DNA of 64,000 bases from Chitinophagaceae bacterium. Lineage in GTDB: Bacteria > Bacteroidota > Bacteroidia > Chitinophagales > Chitinophagaceae. The notes under the pieces were generated by a model that saw only the letters and a program-made list of their open reading frames with translations, did not search any database and was not told where the DNA came from. The position numbers and the translations under genes were made by a program. Location: positions 48,360 through 112,359 of the forward strand of contig JAIXOJ010000023.1 in NCBI GenBank assembly GCA_027486835.1, read 5' to 3'. This document shows, piece by piece, positions 63,845 to 64,000 of this stretch (position 1 is its first letter; each line of letters opens with the position of its first letter).

Positions 63845-64000
63845 ATGACTACTACTATTAATGCAACATTTAGCATTCCTACCAGAGCCGAAGTATCTGC
63901 CAACAACCAAGGTATTTTTGATTCCTTACAAAAAGGATTGGGGTTTGTCCCCAACTTGTATGCCTATTTCGCTAAAAGTGAAACCGCTTTGGGCGATTAC
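63845..64000 (+). CDS. Carboxymuconolactone decarboxylase/AhpD-like protein, 3' end outside the window
   Basis: 52 residues visible: MTTTINATFSIPTRAEVSAN, then NNQGIFDSLQKGLGFVPNLY and AYFAKSETALGDY. The form LxxxlGfVPNLyaylAxSetALg.y is that of the AhpD/CMD-like family, small helical proteins with a CxxC further downstream in redox-active members. The decisive CxxC lies beyond the window edge. Start set at the ATG with an AT-rich leader (AAAAAAGTGTAAAA). Confidence 0.82.
   Translation, partial: MTTTINATFSIPTRAEVSANNQGIFDSLQKGLGFVPNLYAYFAKSETALGDY

Overview
The window looks like a chromosome segment from a Bacteroidota bacterium, most likely a Chitinophagaceae-type member. The evidence is internal: three secreted proteins plus one relic end in type IX secretion (T9SS) sorting domains, there are many short lipoproteins with a Cys lipobox, Rho carries a very long N-terminal extension, and near-consensus Bacteroidota promoters (TTG/TTTG, then TAnnTTTG) sit before some genes. 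Coding DNA is moderately AT-rich and intergenic DNA is full of dispersed repeats. I see no rRNA, tRNA, CRISPR array, transposase or integrase gene.

Layout. 1-8 kb: partial GNAT acetyltransferase, GH3 glycosidase, two tandem Rpn-type PD-(D/E)XK nucleases, two lipoproteins, a 21-bp tandem array and a small gene broken by one in-frame amber codon. 8.7-16.3 kb: prolyl oligopeptidase, cysS, selO, a hypothetical, and tag (3-methyladenine glycosylase). 16.3-23 kb: a 20/21-bp array, then a complete RND efflux operon (adaptor, pump, outer-membrane factor). 23-28.7 kb: secreted proteins and lipoproteins, mnmA and a T9SS cargo protein. 28.9-32.8 kb: a visibly AT-richer two-gene unit, a PIN-domain protein translationally coupled to a 1005-residue protein with no recognised domain; this is the best candidate for an undescribed system. 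33-35.2 kb: small FN3-like gene, a third array and repeat debris. 35.3-44.8 kb: glucan metabolism (GH13 amylase, sugar MFS transporter, glgC, glgA, ROK glucokinase) and sucC. 45-49.6 kb: a sugar-phosphate transferase starting surface polysaccharide, then a sigma factor/anti-sigma-like/DUF4097-like operon. 49.7-53.5 kb: rho and an orphan umuC-type polymerase. 53.9-62.6 kb: a repeated T9SS cargo locus with one decayed copy and two intact giant beta-propeller proteins that share upstream DNA, sorting domain and terminator but carry unrelated passengers; a RelE/ParE-type toxin-antitoxin pair sits inside it. 62.6-64 kb: a fourth array, more dispersed repeats and the start of a carboxymuconolactone-decarboxylase-like gene.

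Two themes run through the non-coding DNA. Four separate arrays share a unit of 20-21 bp (two helical turns) although their sequences are unrelated. Several dispersed elements recur within the window, and they border the accessory genes.
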